A stretch of DNA of 64,000 nucleotides from Nothopassalora personata (taxonomy: Eukaryota; Ascomycota; Dothideomycetes; Mycosphaerellales; Mycosphaerellaceae), in NCBI GenBank assembly GCA_033816765.1, contig CM066291.1:2976001-3040000 (forward strand), in the 5' to 3' direction. The number at the start of each line of letters is the position of its first letter. Positions within the stretch are counted from its first letter, which is position 1. The position numbers were made by a program, and so were the translations under genes. Below the pieces are notes generated by a model. That model had not been told where the DNA came from and searched no databases. It was given only the letters and a program-made list of their open reading frames with translations. Positions 44,698 through 57,388 of the stretch are shown in pieces.

Positions 44698-44853
44698 TTT
44701 GGTTGGGTGATGGGTGATTGTTGCTTGTCTGGAGGAAAGCGTTGAATGCTTGTCAGGTCTGTCTTAACTAGTCGGGTCTCGAGGTAATTTCTTATAGCTA
44801 TGGTTAGCAAGAGCTGAAAGTGTTTCCTGCCCTACTCCTGAAAGCGGCGAGGG

Positions 44854-45063
44854 TCAAGTCACACATGCACGCCGGTGAAGTAGAATTTGTTCCAATCGCT
44901 TTCGTATTCGATGACGGATTGTACCCTCAGCTACCACTACTGGGTAACGCCAAGGCTCCTTAGTATGCTCGGGCACTCCGGATTTATGCTTATAAGTATC
45001 ACCACCGCAGGTGCATCGGATCAAAAGGAGAAGGAAAAGGATGGTGATGACACGGCAGTACAT
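44854..45063 (-). CDS. Possible small protein with hydrophobic N-terminus
   Basis: A 69-codon frame from the second ATG (45063) with MYCRVITILFLLLLIRCTC at its start, signal-like, then a charged tail. It lies between two secreted-protein genes on the same strand. There is no cysteine module and no recognised family, so it may be chance. Confidence 0.2.
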   Translation of the reverse strand: MYCRVITILFLLLLIRCTCGGDTYKHKSGVPEHTKEPWRYPVVVAEGTIRHRIRKRLEQILLHRRACVT

Positions 45064-45112
45064 TTTTTCGATGTTACAGTCTCCACTAATCAAGGAACAT
45101 CCCGCGTTCAGC

Positions 45113-45604
45113 TTAATATTTCGTTGGCTTCGGGCTTGCTTTGCATGCCCCCACGGTCGTCTCAGTCGCCGTTGGGCACATACAGATACCCACGCCTGTA
45201 GTGGTTGTCGTCGTCAGGGCGCATCCCTTGCAGTCGATTCGGCTCGTTTTGGTGGTTGCATAAGTGTGTCCACAGTCGCCGCAGCCGTTGATGATATGAG
45301 TGGCAGTCGTGGTGCATTTTGTCGCAGAGGTAGTAACAGTGGCGGCACACGCAGTGGCAGTGCTCGTGAGCTTCGAGTCCGTCACTGGAGGGGATATGCA
45401 TCGGCATTGTGGTGTAGGTTCGTATTCAAGAGCACATCCATAGCAGTTCGTATAGGACGTCGTTGTGTGTGCAGCGATAGTTCCGCAGCACGTGAAGGAT
45501 GTCGGCTTTATCGTCTTTGTGCAGGACGCCTCTCCTACGTAGTCGGCACCCAGCACGGATGGCAGTGTTGCCGTAGCAAAGGTGAAAAGCTGATATACCT
45601 TCAT
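45113..45604 (-). CDS. Small secreted cysteine-rich protein, two 8-Cys modules
   Basis: 163 aa, intronless. The signal peptide is about residues 1-19 (MKVYQLFTFATATLPSVLG). Sixteen Cys fall in two related modules: CTKT...FTCCGTIAAHTT...NCYGCAL...C-x-C...C (28-86), and CTTT...NGCGDCGHTYATT...DCKGCAL...CMC...C (97-154). Module 1 is closest to the single module of the protein at 44368-44697 (CC and AHT conserved). Module 2 has CGDC in place of the CC. The protein is Thr-rich, so O-glycosylation is likely. It lies in tandem on the same strand as its relative, so a local duplication is probable. Confidence 0.72.
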   Translation of the reverse strand: MKVYQLFTFATATLPSVLGADYVGEASCTKTIKPTSFTCCGTIAAHTTTSYTNCYGCALEYEPTPQCRCISPPVTDSKLTSTATACAATVTTSATKCTTTATHIINGCGDCGHTYATTKTSRIDCKGCALTTTTTTGVGICMCPTATETTVGACKASPKPTKY

Positions 45605-46715
45605 GATGGAGATGGTACTATGGCGATGTCGTTGATCGCGCTGACGACGGATCTTTCTGGCTTGTTTTTGGCTGACTTCTGAGGCGTCCTCGCCCGCTTC
45701 TTATGCCTCGTGCTTGCGTCACGTCGTAGAGATACATGCATGTTGCCAAGCACAATATTCCATAAGAAACAAGCTTCAACAGGAGTCCGATCACCTTACC
45801 TTTCGGGAGGGCCTCGTTCGTTCGGACCCCGTTTCTTTACTCGGCTCCAATTTAAGAACTGCCTATATCACCGCTTCGGATGCCAAGTCGAGCTACACTC
45901 CCCAGCATCTGCATAGCTGTGTGTCGAAGCAGTATGATTGACGGACGCTGTACCATCCTCCAACAGTGGCTTGACGTGTGAAACCATAAGCATACCTGCA
46001 AGTCCGACCTGCGTTTCAGCTGACTCGTTGCACAATGTCAAATAAGCAGTTATACCAGCACCGCTTCGACTACTATTTCCAAGACAGGAATATGATGATC
46101 ATACCGCGTTTTGTCTACACGTGCTGGGAGAGAGTCCCGGGTCACTGACTTTAGTGGCAGGGGACATGGGTCGACTTCGCTACTTTCCGCTCCAAAGGGG
46201 GCTCAGCTTGGCAATAGCTGCTACTCGGCGTTGATGCAGGACCACTGTGTAACAATTCTCTCAGCTCCGAAGTAACCGAGAGAGGGAGGCGTGTTCCGGG
46301 TCTCTGGTACCTGGCCGAGCCAGACTATTGATCCATTCTGGCGGCCATGCCGTGGACTCCTACGTGCACATGGCATTTTCAGGGCAAAGGTGAGCAAGAC
46401 CATGGGAAAGGGGAAGGGAGCTAGAAGGACGTTGATGATTCTTCTTGCCCTTACAATAGAGCCGAGGTTGAAGCGAAGGACGCCAAGACATATCGACCCA
46501 TTCGACGTGACCTTTAGACGCGCCTTGGCCAACATCACCTTCCCTCGCACAATGACAACAACGTCGATGCCATCTGTTGTCAATGCTTGCAGGAGAAAGT
46601 ACTCTATCTCAAACGCCGCATCGCGTTCACAAACATCTGGGTACGCCACATACGCCACGCTGGAACGCTCGCAAGGCCACAGGCGGCACAACACAAGTCA
46701 TGATGCCGTACAGTC
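45605..46715. other. Intergenic, nothing recognised
   Basis: Ordinary composition. Frames of up to 157-259 codons overlap the 3' end of the Hsp70-like gene on the other strand or lack any domain. Confidence 0.45.
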
Positions 46716-48829
46716 TCAGTCGAACCTGATTTTGGCCGTCCCAACGACTGTGCCATCGACCAGAACGCTCGTCTCGATGGTGCCACTCTTGGCCCCGAAG
46801 TTGAAGTCAACATCGAAGTCGACTTTCCATTCTTTCGAACCAACCCAGCGATATTTGTGGCGACTATCCATCTTCTCGAGCTTCTGCTTATCAAGCACGA
46901 CCTTGACCCGGCCAACTTTATCAACTCCTGGTGCACGTGATCAGCAAAGCACTTACTGTCGAGATCATGGCACTTACCATCTGAGAAGGTCCAGTCAGGA
47001 GCTTCGTCAGCTGGACAGCTGTAGAGATTGCACGTCTCGCGAAGCTCTGTGCCCTCCGGGAACACTCTAGAGTACTGCGTAGACCGCTTCTCATCCGCCC
47101 CGAGTTCCGTGCCCTACCAGAGTCAGCATTCCGGAGGGACATGGCGACACCGCACGACGATACCTTCTGAATGAGCCAGTGGACCCTGTCTTTACACATC
47201 TTACTTCGATCCCAAGGCCAGATGACCTGATGATCTTCCGGATCGACTCCTTCACGAAAGGGCAAAGCCAGACCGATGCCGTAGTGGCGACGACATCGTC
47301 GAACTCTTGGTGCGGTTCCCTCAAGACCGCGCACCGCGGCGCCACGCAGGATTGCCGCTTGGCTAGCACAATGTCAGAACTTTCCACCGTGTTTGTCGTG
47401 TCGAATGCTTACGGATTTTGGCCGACGAGGACACTTATGTCGTGCGGCGATTTGCACCATTCCTTGATACTCTCTTGCAGATAGTGCGACTCTGCGAAAC
47501 CGCCCACCAGGATCAGGCGCTGCGAATAGATCAGCAACGGGTCACTTTCGTCGTGGTCCAGCACTCACGTTGACTCGCTGTCCTTTGGACGCAACTTGTT
47601 CTACTTGCTCGCTGATGAGCCCGATGATACTCTGTACGACCGGGGCGAACAAGTCCTCGATGTCCTGGCTAGTAAGAATGACACTCCCGTCACCAGAATC
47701 GTACCAGTCGGGTTTATCGACCACGTCCATCTGGATTGGACCGAGTTCTTCCGGAGGCGCCTGGTTCAACGAGTCGTATCGATATGACCGCTTGACGCGG
47801 TCCCAAGCGGCCAGGAAGAAGCCTCGACGATGCAAAGGGACTCGTTCATATGACTCCCCGAAGCGCCTAACCATGAGAAGGTGGAGATTCCGATCCAGAT
47901 AGGTCGAGCCACATTTTGCCCCCTGTCCTACTACGACCTCATCAAACATCAAGGACGGGGACGTCTGCACGATATTGTATGTCGTGATGTCGACAGTCCC
48001 GCCGCCGCAGTCGCAGATCAAGATGTTCTCACCTTTGCTGGGTGGATTCGGTGCACCGGGCTTGATCCTCTCCTTCAAAGTCGCTATGGCTGCTGCCTCG
48101 GGCTCCGTGATGATGTCTATGCTATCGCCAGACCTCGAGCCGAAGCCGGCAAGCTTAGCTGCCGCCCTGGTATCCATCTTGGCTCGCTCGGACCAGGATG
48201 CAGGCACTGTCAACCAGCACCTCATCGGCGTGGCGGCCAGGAAGTCGGAGCCCATCTGGGCAGAGACCTGCTCCACCATATGCGAATAAAGCTTGGTCAA
48301 AAAGTCCTGACACACCTCCCTTGGTGTCCTTCGAAAAGCTCCATCAGGAACGTGCAGTATCCCACTATCAATAGCACTCTGCAGGTAAGGATCGTCATGA
48401 GCCATCCGCTCAGACTTGGCGTCCAATAAGAGCTTAGTCCAGGCACAAGAGACCATGTCTGGACCTACACCGAATCCCCAAGCATCTCTTGGCGTTCTCT
48501 TGTGCTGGTTCTCTTTGGCGTATGCCATACGCGTTGGTACCTTCCACGAACTCTGTGTTGAGTTTGAAGGCCAAGAAGAGATAACTTGAACATCATCGAT
48601 GCTGGACTTATCGGTCGTCACAAAGCTGATACCTGTAAAAGTGTAAGCACTGAACAGACCACTTCGACATGTCTGGAGGTCCCCTACCAGAAAATGTCGT
48701 TCCATAGTCGATGCCGACCACAAGTCTATATCTGCTGTTTTGCTGCGACGGCGTGGACTTCTTACTTGTTGTAGCGAAGGAGACATGTCGATTCCCGTCT
48801 GAACGCATGGTGCTCTTGGACGCTCGCAT
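46716..48829 (-). CDS. Hsp70-like (HSPA12-type) ATPase, 6 exons
   Basis: Exons (minus): 48829-48688, 48632-47569, 47519-47413, 47362-47164, 47113-46978, 46927-46716; total 1860 bases, 619 aa, all phases closing. Motifs: phosphate 1 RLVVGIDYGTTFSG across intron 1, LTVPASWS, IITEPEAAAIATL (connect), phosphate 2 ILICDCGGGTVDITTY, and adenosine motif RLILVGGFAES at exon 3. The C-terminal part is not the Hsp70 substrate domain but a beta-rich tail (EWKVDFDVDFNFGAK). This is the fungal Hsp70-like family expanded in filamentous ascomycetes, of unknown client. An upstream in-frame ATG at 48892 is possible. It is divergent to the coiled-coil gene at 49141. Confidence 0.88.
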
Positions 48830-49140
48830 AGTTGAAGAACAGCGAATGGAACACAGGTAAGTCGTGGCACACGTCCAATGGTTAGAGTGCAAATTGGGCA
48901 GCCTATAAGTGCAGATTCATGTTCATGTCCTGCAGCGCGTTGGGGCTGAGCGCCTGAGGCCGCCCACACTACACGCCAAGCGCTTACAGCTGCGCAGCTG
49001 AACAACCAGCCAGGCATCATGCAGAAGCCACTTTAAGCGAGCAAGCTCAGCCTCTTCCAGTCGCCTCCACGTTGCTAATCAAAACAGGCCGCTTCGCCCT
49101 TTGGTCTCTCGCCGCCTGCGTGCACGGCTCTCGAGCAAAT

Positions 49141-50724
49141 ATGTCTGTGAGCAGGAGTCCTCGGCCTCCGTTGATGAGCAGCTCCTCTGGGTCGATACAA
49201 TATGAAGTCAACACCCTGGATCCCATCATTCATACGGACGGACAAACGACGCGAAGGACCTACCAATACCCTTCGGATCCACGAGTGATCGTAGTGAACT
49301 CTCGCACGGAAAGGACTTCAGCACCGGCTAGTCGTCATGGCTCGAGCAGCAGAGGTTATGCTAGCCGCAAAGGCTCTTCACATTCTGATGGCACCGTCAT
49401 TATCGACCACAACCGAAAGCATGATCTCAGAGTGGTAGAAATGCACCAACATACGCGCAGTGTCGAAGATGAGAACAATAAGCTAAGGGAGCATATCGCC
49501 GAATTGAGTGCCAGGAACGATCAACTCGAGCAGGAACTGCAGTTCTTGCAGGAAAGCCGTTTTCAAAGGATGCCAGATGCCCGGTATACGCCGATGGAAG
49601 ACTCCAAGATTCAACATGAACTAGAAACATTACGCGCCTCGATCACAAGGACTGGGAAACGCTATGCGCTGACGGAAATTGATCAGTCGAGCTTCAAATC
49701 CATGAACGAGCTGCAAGACCTTCACGAGATTGTCATGGAGGTGGCATCGATGTCTGCATTCCCTGACAGTTCGGCATTGCTCGAGGCAATGGGCGGTGAT
49801 GCAGCTCTTCCAAGGCTGCTATTCACAGCCATGCTTTCGTGGTTTGTACACCACCACTTTCTCCATAATCCATTCTTCTTCGTCAAAGAGCATGACGACT
49901 GTGTCTGCACAGACTGGGCAGAATTCTTGGATGACGCCTTCTGCAACGGCTGGATGGGTAAGCAACAGTCTACCCTGCTAGAGAGGCTTTTATGACTGAC
50001 ACCTCCGCCAGCAAATCCGTCACAGGCAAACATATGGCGATCAGACACATTGCGCCATCTGTTCCCGAGCAGCGACCACGACAGAGGCTCGCGACGACTT
50101 CATGCCCGCGGTGACACTCTTATCAGGCAAGCAGCCCAGCTAGCTGCCCGGCTGTTCGCACAAGGTCCAGCTAGGCTACTCTTAGACGAGATGACTGGCG
50201 CAGCCGAGAAGAGCTATCAAGACGAACTTGTGTGCCTCTTCGACAAGGCTGGAAAGCTGTCAGTAACACTCTGGCGCGAGAGACTCGCATTCGAGTGTCA
50301 CTACATCCACGATCTTGCTACACAGCGGTTTGGCATCGACAGTCCAGAGATGCAAGCACATCCCAGACATCTACTGGATGACCCGACCGATCACAGGCTT
50401 GATGGAAGACGTGTTCGTATCGTTGTCCATCCTTCGGTCGTTGGTCTAGGTACTCATGACGGCGATCGATACCAGACGATGTCCCGGATACTTGTCAAGG
50501 CCGTTGTCTGTCTTGACGAAGCAAGTGGCAACGAAGATGCCACTACCAGCATTCGAGTCGAGCAGGCAGCTGTGATACCCGTGCCTGTGGTTGAACGGGT
50601 GTCATATGTCAGATCTCCTCCGCCTTTGTGGGTGCAGGGAGCGGACATGGCACAGGACGAGTCAGATCATTGGTGGTCGCTCAGTAGCAGGAAGGACAAA
50701 AAGAAGAAGAAGAGAGCTACGTAG
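49141..50724 (+). CDS. Coiled-coil protein of unknown function, 2 exons
   Basis: Exon 1 49141-49957, intron 49958-50011 (GTAAGC...CAG), exon 2 50012-50724; 509 aa. The N-terminal 100 residues are Ser/Arg-rich and probably disordered. A coiled coil follows (VEDENNKLREHIAELSARND, QLEQELQFLQE; about 110-145), then a helical domain with hydrophobic and aromatic content (LLFTAMLSWFVHHHFLHNPF). The C-terminal half (HARGDTLIRQAAQLAARL, VRIVVHPSVVG) ends in a Lys-rich tail. An earlier in-frame ATG is at 49072. Not recognised; it has the look of uncharacterised fungal proteins that share neighbourhoods with Hsp70-like and HET genes. Confidence 0.7.
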
Positions 50725-51388
50725 CCAGTATCGACGACATCATCATCGCGATTTACACCAAAATGCAACGTCGAGTATTGAGCTTCTGTGCAGCATTGAA
50801 AGCCACTCCACGATCTATGCTGGAGAATGGTGTCGGTACCACCATCCACATCGAAGCGAAGGATGCGGCGAAGCCAGCACAGCCACGCCCGTTTCCTCGC
50901 CTCGAAACTGAAGATATGTCATCGACATGTGAATTGCAGCAATGATGCGGTGACGGAGGTCAATGTGATCTAAGATCGACGACAGGCATTTTTCAATTGC
51001 ATTGCACGCCGTACCATCTGCAAGTGAGCGGCGGTGGAAATGGTGACCTGAAGGCCGAGCAAGAACCGAAGCTCGGAGGATGTGATGTGGTCGCAACTTG
51101 CTCCTGGCTGTACATATATAACACGACTTCACTCATTGCCGCAACACAGTAGGCGTAACGCCATCGTGCACATAGCGATGTCAACATAGACACGTGACTG
51201 CACACCCGTCAACCTACCTGCAAGTTGTGTCCGGCTCGAAGATGGCCCCACAGGCTGTGGATAGCAGTGATCTCAGCCGCTCGGTAAGGTGTAGCATAAC
51301 AGAAGGTAGGGGGGATGTCAATGGCACTTCATTATTTGATGATCCTTGATCCAGAATCCAGATCTCGCCAAAGACCAACGCGACGACC

Positions 51389-53062
51389 ATGTGGCTTCTC
51401 CACGCCAAGTCGAAAAAGCTGGAGCAGGTCATGGACGATAGGCTGGTCATTGGGAAATACGCTATACTCTCACACACCTGGGAAGCCGGGCAAGAGGTGC
51501 TGTTCGAGGAGATCGGTACACCTGCGGCAAGAAAGAAGGCAGGACACACAAAGATCGAATATACCTGCACGCAAGCTGTGAAAGACAACCTGGACTATGT
51601 GTGGGTGGACACCTGCTGTATCGACAAGAGATCCAGCGCTGAGCTTTCGGAGGCGATAAACTCCATGTACAGATGGTACAACAATGCCAGGATATGCTAT
51701 GTCTACCTCGCGGATGCTCGACTGCAGAATCTGTCAGATGACGAGAAGCTCGGACAGATCTTCCAAGACTGCAAGTGGGTCACGCGTGGCTGGACCTTGC
51801 AAGAGCTCATCGCCCCGAAAGAGATGGCATTCTATGATCGAAGGTGGAGCTACATGGGCGATAAGGTCTACAACGCAGAACGACTGTCCCGTGCCACGGG
51901 CATAGATGTTAAGGTATTGCGAGACAGGGACTTACTCGCGCACACCAGCGTGGCGAAACGAATGTCCTGGGCGGCTCGGCGTACGACGACAAGGGTCGAG
52001 GATGAAGCATACAGCTTGCTGGGACTCTTTGGCGTCAACATGCCCCTGCTGTATGGCGAAGGTCGGCGATCCTTTCAACGACTGCAAGAGGAAATCATAC
52101 GAACGCAGGCTGGCGAGGACCATTCCATTCTAGCCTGGCGCAGTACCAACGGCGACCTCCTTGCGCCTTCGCCCGCGTCTTTTGGCTTTGCGAGCAACAT
52201 AAGCAGCTGGTCTTTGCCCCAAGGCGGCACTTTCGAGTTGTCCAACAAGGGTCTTCGCATCGATGCCTTTGTGAAGCCGGTACAAGATGGTGATGAGGAC
52301 GACGGCTTGATCATGGCACTGGAATGTACTGCATCCGACACACGGGCTACTCAGCAAGCGCTCGTCCTGCGCCGGCGACCCCAAGTCGTGCATCCGACAC
52401 AGGTACGGACGACTACAGTGGCACCTCAGGATTCGATCTACGACCGACAGCCTACGCTTCGTACCATCACACTCGATGACATGGAAGAGTTCGCGAAGCG
52501 AGAGATAACCATAGGCCGGACGAAGTTCCACTTCCCTCGCAGCCCTCAGGTCCGCGTTACGCATTCTGCTGACCTCACAACTCGACATAAGAGAACCATG
52601 CCGTCAGATAGTCCCCTCTGCGTACCGAGAGGGGACTGGAATGGACAGACGAACATCCTGTTCTTACGACCTGCGAATCGACATTCCACCTTCATCGCTG
52701 ACACCAACCAGTATGCGTGTCTTGAGCTATATAAAGCTGGTCCGAAGCAGCTTTACCTACCTCTGGCCTTGAAGCTGGACATATCGAGTCGAGGTTTGGA
52801 TAGTAATGCATCGCCGAGGCTTTACGTTGAGAGGTTCAATCCTTTGCGCCACCTGGATGAGCTCCAAGAACAAGTGGCGACTGCAAAGAGCTTGCGAAGT
52901 GGAAGTGTACGGAATATTGATGTGGGAGCTGGGAGGTTGGTACAAGTGATGGCGAAGTATGTTATGGTCGCAGGTGAGGTTATGTGGAATCTGCATTTTT
53001 CATTGAGTAGGACGGAAATTGTCGACCCGGCGCCTTCTGATGTTGCTAGCTCTGAGATATGA
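51389..53062 (+). CDS. HET-domain protein (heterokaryon incompatibility type)
   Basis: Single-exon, 557 aa. The HET domain is at the N-terminus: YAILSHTWEAGQEVLFEEI (24-42), DYVWVDTCCIDK (69-80), SEAINSMYRWYNNARICYVY (87-106) and RGWTLQELIAP (133-143). RVEDEAYSLLGLFGVNMPLL and GEGRRSFQRLQEEII follow, the typical end of the HET region. The remaining 300 residues have no NACHT P-loop, WD or ankyrin repeats. HET domains trigger cell death in allorecognition in filamentous ascomycetes, but most paralogues are untested. The ATG at 51389 begins just before the domain, as usual (MWLLHAKS). Confidence 0.92.
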   Translation: MWLLHAKSKKLEQVMDDRLVIGKYAILSHTWEAGQEVLFEEIGTPAARKKAGHTKIEYTCTQAVKDNLDYVWVDTCCIDKRSSAELSEAINSMYRWYNNARICYVYLADARLQNLSDDEKLGQIFQDCKWVTRGWTLQELIAPKEMAFYDRRWSYMGDKVYNAERLSRATGIDVKVLRDRDLLAHTSVAKRMSWAARRTTTRVEDEAYSLLGLFGVNMPLLYGEGRRSFQRLQEEIIRTQAGEDHSILAWRSTNGDLLAPSPASFGFASNISSWSLPQGGTFELSNKGLRIDAFVKPVQDGDEDDGLIMALECTASDTRATQQALVLRRRPQVVHPTQVRTTTVAPQDSIYDRQPTLRTITLDDMEEFAKREITIGRTKFHFPRSPQVRVTHSADLTTRHKRTMPSDSPLCVPRGDWNGQTNILFLRPANRHSTFIADTNQYACLELYKAGPKQLYLPLALKLDISSRGLDSNASPRLYVERFNPLRHLDELQEQVATAKSLRSGSVRNIDVGAGRLVQVMAKYVMVAGEVMWNLHFSLSRTEIVDPAPSDVASSEI

Positions 53063-53723
53063 CAGTTCTTTGGATAAAGTGGGCACCGCGCTTGAAAGCA
53101 CGGTAGCGCATAGCAAGACATCTCAGAACGAGAACAATTGCGATCTCGTCTCTTCTCCATGGAAATAGTTGGATTCGCATGAGACGGGCTGAAATCCCCG
53201 TTGCAGACACCACCGGAGTAGCGGACTGACAATCTCTCCTGCTGTGATTGGCCAACATTTCCCGTGCCTCGGCGCTTCTGGGGCATGAAAGTCTACAAGA
53301 ACACACCTTCAACCCCTCCTCAGGCTGCCCAAACGTGGCTTGGTCAAGCGCTGTCCGCAGGCGTTCTTGGGTGGCTTCAGTAATCGGCAAGTGCCTTGCC
53401 GGTGTAGAACCACGTCTACATCCTGCCGAGGAGCTCTTAAAGAAGAAAGACGTAGGATAGCTACACGTCGAGCTTCCTCGCGAAGCTATATCATACTCCA
53501 CGCGCAGTCCTGTTGTCTCTACGCCACTTTTCTTGAGCACCGAGGCATCTCTGAGCGAGATTGAGCTGGGAGGCGCAACCAGGGCGCCTAGTCCTTATTC
53601 TCACGAAGGCAACAGCATTCGCGATTTGAAAAGAGCCATTGGCAGCATAAATACTGCTCCAAGACTACCTCGTCAGAACCAGACAGTCGTTCCCACAGAC
53701 GAGAGACAACAACTCCCGCAGAC
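53063..53723. other. Intergenic, nothing recognised
   Basis: Between the HET gene and a small fungal gene. Only antisense or short frames. Confidence 0.5.
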
Positions 53724-54323
53724 ATGGCGTGCCCACCAGAGATCACCGTCCACAACTTCAATGCCAGCTTCGACATGAACAAGAAGGAGGGTGACGACAC
53801 CTCCGGCATGCTCAAGATGCAAGGCCTCCCATGGCTGGTCCGCCAAGCTGCCTCGTACAGCGCAGTCTCGATCAACCTGAAGCAGTTCAAGGGCGACGAC
53901 GGCATTGAGCACCTGGACCAGGAGCAGGTATCCACAGGTGGCGTCAAGCAACTCGAGCCAAGACTGCTCAACGGCGAGTGGGGTGAGCGCGACGTCCAGT
54001 TCTGGGGTCCGGTCAAGGGCCAGAACAAGTGCGTCCCCAACCTCCTGATCTTCCTGGTGTTCGCTAACAGGGCTTCCAGGTACATCAAGATCTCCGAAAT
54101 CGACGACGAGTTCCTGAAGCAGGACTGGCTCGTCGAGGGCGACGGCGAAGTGATCTGGAGCTACACGGAGAGCTTGAAGAATGGCTGGGATGCCACTCAG
54201 ATCTGGGGCTTCGCTACTGTCAATGGGGTGCGCAAGCATGTTCGCCGCATTGTATCGAAGAAAGGCAAGGAGCAGCACAAGATCAGGACGGTCTATGACT
54301 ACAGGACTACGCCTGCGGCATAA
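53724..54323 (+). CDS. Small fungal protein, lipocalin-like in style, 2 exons
   Basis: The whole stretch is open (199 codons), but 54029-54079 (51 bp, GTGCGT...CTAAC...CAG) looks like an in-frame intron. Removing it joins KGQNK to YIKISEIDDEFLKQDW and gives 182 aa. The sequence NFNASFDMNKKEGDDTSGML, WLVRQAASYSAVSINLKQF, QVSTGGVKQLEPRLLNGEW and SYTESLKNGWDATQIWGF is typical of a family of uncharacterised fungal cytosolic proteins with a lipocalin-like pattern (FxGxFxMNKxxSD, then W, TGG). Ligand and role are unknown. No signal peptide. Confidence 0.7.
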   Translation: MACPPEITVHNFNASFDMNKKEGDDTSGMLKMQGLPWLVRQAASYSAVSINLKQFKGDDGIEHLDQEQVSTGGVKQLEPRLLNGEWGERDVQFWGPVKGQNKCVPNLLIFLVFANRASRYIKISEIDDEFLKQDWLVEGDGEVIWSYTESLKNGWDATQIWGFATVNGVRKHVRRIVSKKGKEQHKIRTVYDYRTTPAA

Positions 54324-55002
54324 GTGTGTATAGCTGATAGAGCTGGATGCATCAACTGACACGTTGGGTCGGTACCACGCGGCGCATTCACCGCGATGTG
54401 CGACGACATCTTCGAGTATGTTGATGACTAGTCGAGTGTCGGGTGAAATGCGTGTTCGTGTTTGTCGATTATGATGTCGCGCTTGCTTTGTGGAAGAGGG
54501 ATGACTCCATGACTCCAGCAATATCGCAGTCTTTGCTTGCCGTGTCCGCTAGCCATTGCACGACTCTCTTGGTGCCGATCTTGTAGCGCTGGTACAGCTC
54601 TGTGATTGGTGTATTCGCCATCTGGAGGTGGTGCGTGATGTCAAGGTTGGTTGTCTAGTGGCGCACTTCGCGTGCGCTGAACTATCGAGGTGGTTTGCGC
54701 AGGTTTTTTTGCCAGTGGAAGCGAGGGGGAAGCAGTTTGACTATTTATGTTTTCGGCATAGGTCACCTTCAGTCAAGTGAATGAGTGCCGGCATTGTGCG
54801 TGTATCGAGCTCGGGAGCTTCGCTCGAGGTTCGAGTAGGAGCACAGTGAATAGCCAGAGCGCGTGTACAACCTCGTACAATTGTACCCGAATTCAGCGAT
54901 AAATTGATGCATCGCAACAGAAGCTGCTCGACAAAGGCTCGATCCCGTGGCTCCATACTCCTCGCTAACGATCCCAGGTATACAACAAGCACATTTCAAG
55001 CT
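54324..55002. other. Intergenic, nothing recognised
   Basis: 3' regions of two convergent genes. Short frames only. Confidence 0.5.
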
Positions 55003-56151
<1,149 letters not shown>

Positions 56152-56335
56152 CTATCGGGGACATCATGACCATCGTCCTAGTGGAGGCAATTAGGTATAT
56201 CTCTCGTCAACATCGACAGTTGTCATGTGCTAATTCATCATTTCGACATTCTCGCGTTGCTCGTATGACCGACCACCCAAGGTACTTCTTCGCCGTCACT
56301 CTTTCACACCTCTGCCATCTAAGACAATCGCCACA

Positions 56336-57388
56336 ATGTACACTCACTCCAACATCCTCTCCTACCAAGACCGCCTCCAATCCTTCAAAGGCTACTGGGA
56401 TGATTACGAACCCACCGCCCGTCAACTCGCAGCCATCGGCCACATCTGCGATCGTCCGCCTGTAGAGGCTCTAGAGCATGGCTCGCACTGTGGCTCATGC
56501 AACAGATTTGTTGGCCGCGAGGACAGTGTCAAGGCACTACAGGACTCCATCTTCACGACAGCTCCACATCACGCCGCGTTGGATGCCTTCAAACTCCATA
56601 ACGCGGACTGTATCCGACTGCAGTTCAAGTTCCCGGATGAAGTTTTGACGGGTGTCCTTGGTGGCGGGTACCGAATGAGTGACCTGCGGCATATGTGGGA
56701 GAGGAAGTCTGAGGCGGGAAGGACTGAGATGTCCAACGAGATGTCTTCGCAGCGTAGCTCATTGTTTTCGTTGCCCACGGAAATTCGGTTGGAGATTTAT
56801 GCCATGGTCCTGCCAGTCATGGATAAACTAACGACGATAGTGCCACTCAACAAGGACTCAGCTCGCGTCATCACTAAAATGGGCTATGATAAGACTGGAC
56901 CGAGAGACGTCACGAAAATGAATATTCTCGGGACTTGTCATGCTGCGTATGAAGAGGCACTCGACATTCTATACATGAACACGACTTACAAATTCGAGTC
57001 TACTAAGCTGCTGTACCTCTTCCTGAGGCACATCGGACACCATGGACGACGGTTGCTCAAAAGTGTGGATGTCGTCTGCGGCCAGCGGGAGGACGCTATT
57101 GCGTTCGCCTTACTGGCTTCTTGCACGAAGCTGAAGTCGATCACGATCAGATTGGCCCGCCCGGTGCTGCTCCTTCCAGTGTCACCGCTGTGGATCACCG
57201 ACGGTGTGGCATGCCTTCTGGAGCTCAGTGGCTTAGAGCAGGTGGATTTCTGTGATGATCCTGCTTTCCATCCTCGTCCATATATGGACGATCAGAGACC
57301 TGATGCAACAATCGTTAGGCGGGAGCTTACCAGGCCTAGAGGTCAGCACAGTGGCGTTAGATGGGTTGGTGGACATTTGGACGTCTAA
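56336..57388 (+). CDS. Uncharacterised fungal protein with zinc-site-like N-terminus and 2EXR/F-box-like core
   Basis: 350 aa, intronless as read. The N-terminus has HCGSCNRFVGREDSV followed by spaced His/Cys (HHAALDAFKLHNADC), a possible BIR-like zinc site but incomplete. From residue about 150 the sequence FSLPTEIRLEIYAMVL, TCHAAYEEALDILYMNTTYK and TKLLYLFLRHIG is the usual core of fungal 2EXR/F-box-like proteins. No enzymatic motif. The terminal residues (GVRWVGGHLDV) may be less reliable if an intron is missed near the 3' end. Confidence 0.6.
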   Translation: MYTHSNILSYQDRLQSFKGYWDDYEPTARQLAAIGHICDRPPVEALEHGSHCGSCNRFVGREDSVKALQDSIFTTAPHHAALDAFKLHNADCIRLQFKFPDEVLTGVLGGGYRMSDLRHMWERKSEAGRTEMSNEMSSQRSSLFSLPTEIRLEIYAMVLPVMDKLTTIVPLNKDSARVITKMGYDKTGPRDVTKMNILGTCHAAYEEALDILYMNTTYKFESTKLLYLFLRHIGHHGRRLLKSVDVVCGQREDAIAFALLASCTKLKSITIRLARPVLLLPVSPLWITDGVACLLELSGLEQVDFCDDPAFHPRPYMDDQRPDATIVRRELTRPRGQHSGVRWVGGHLDV

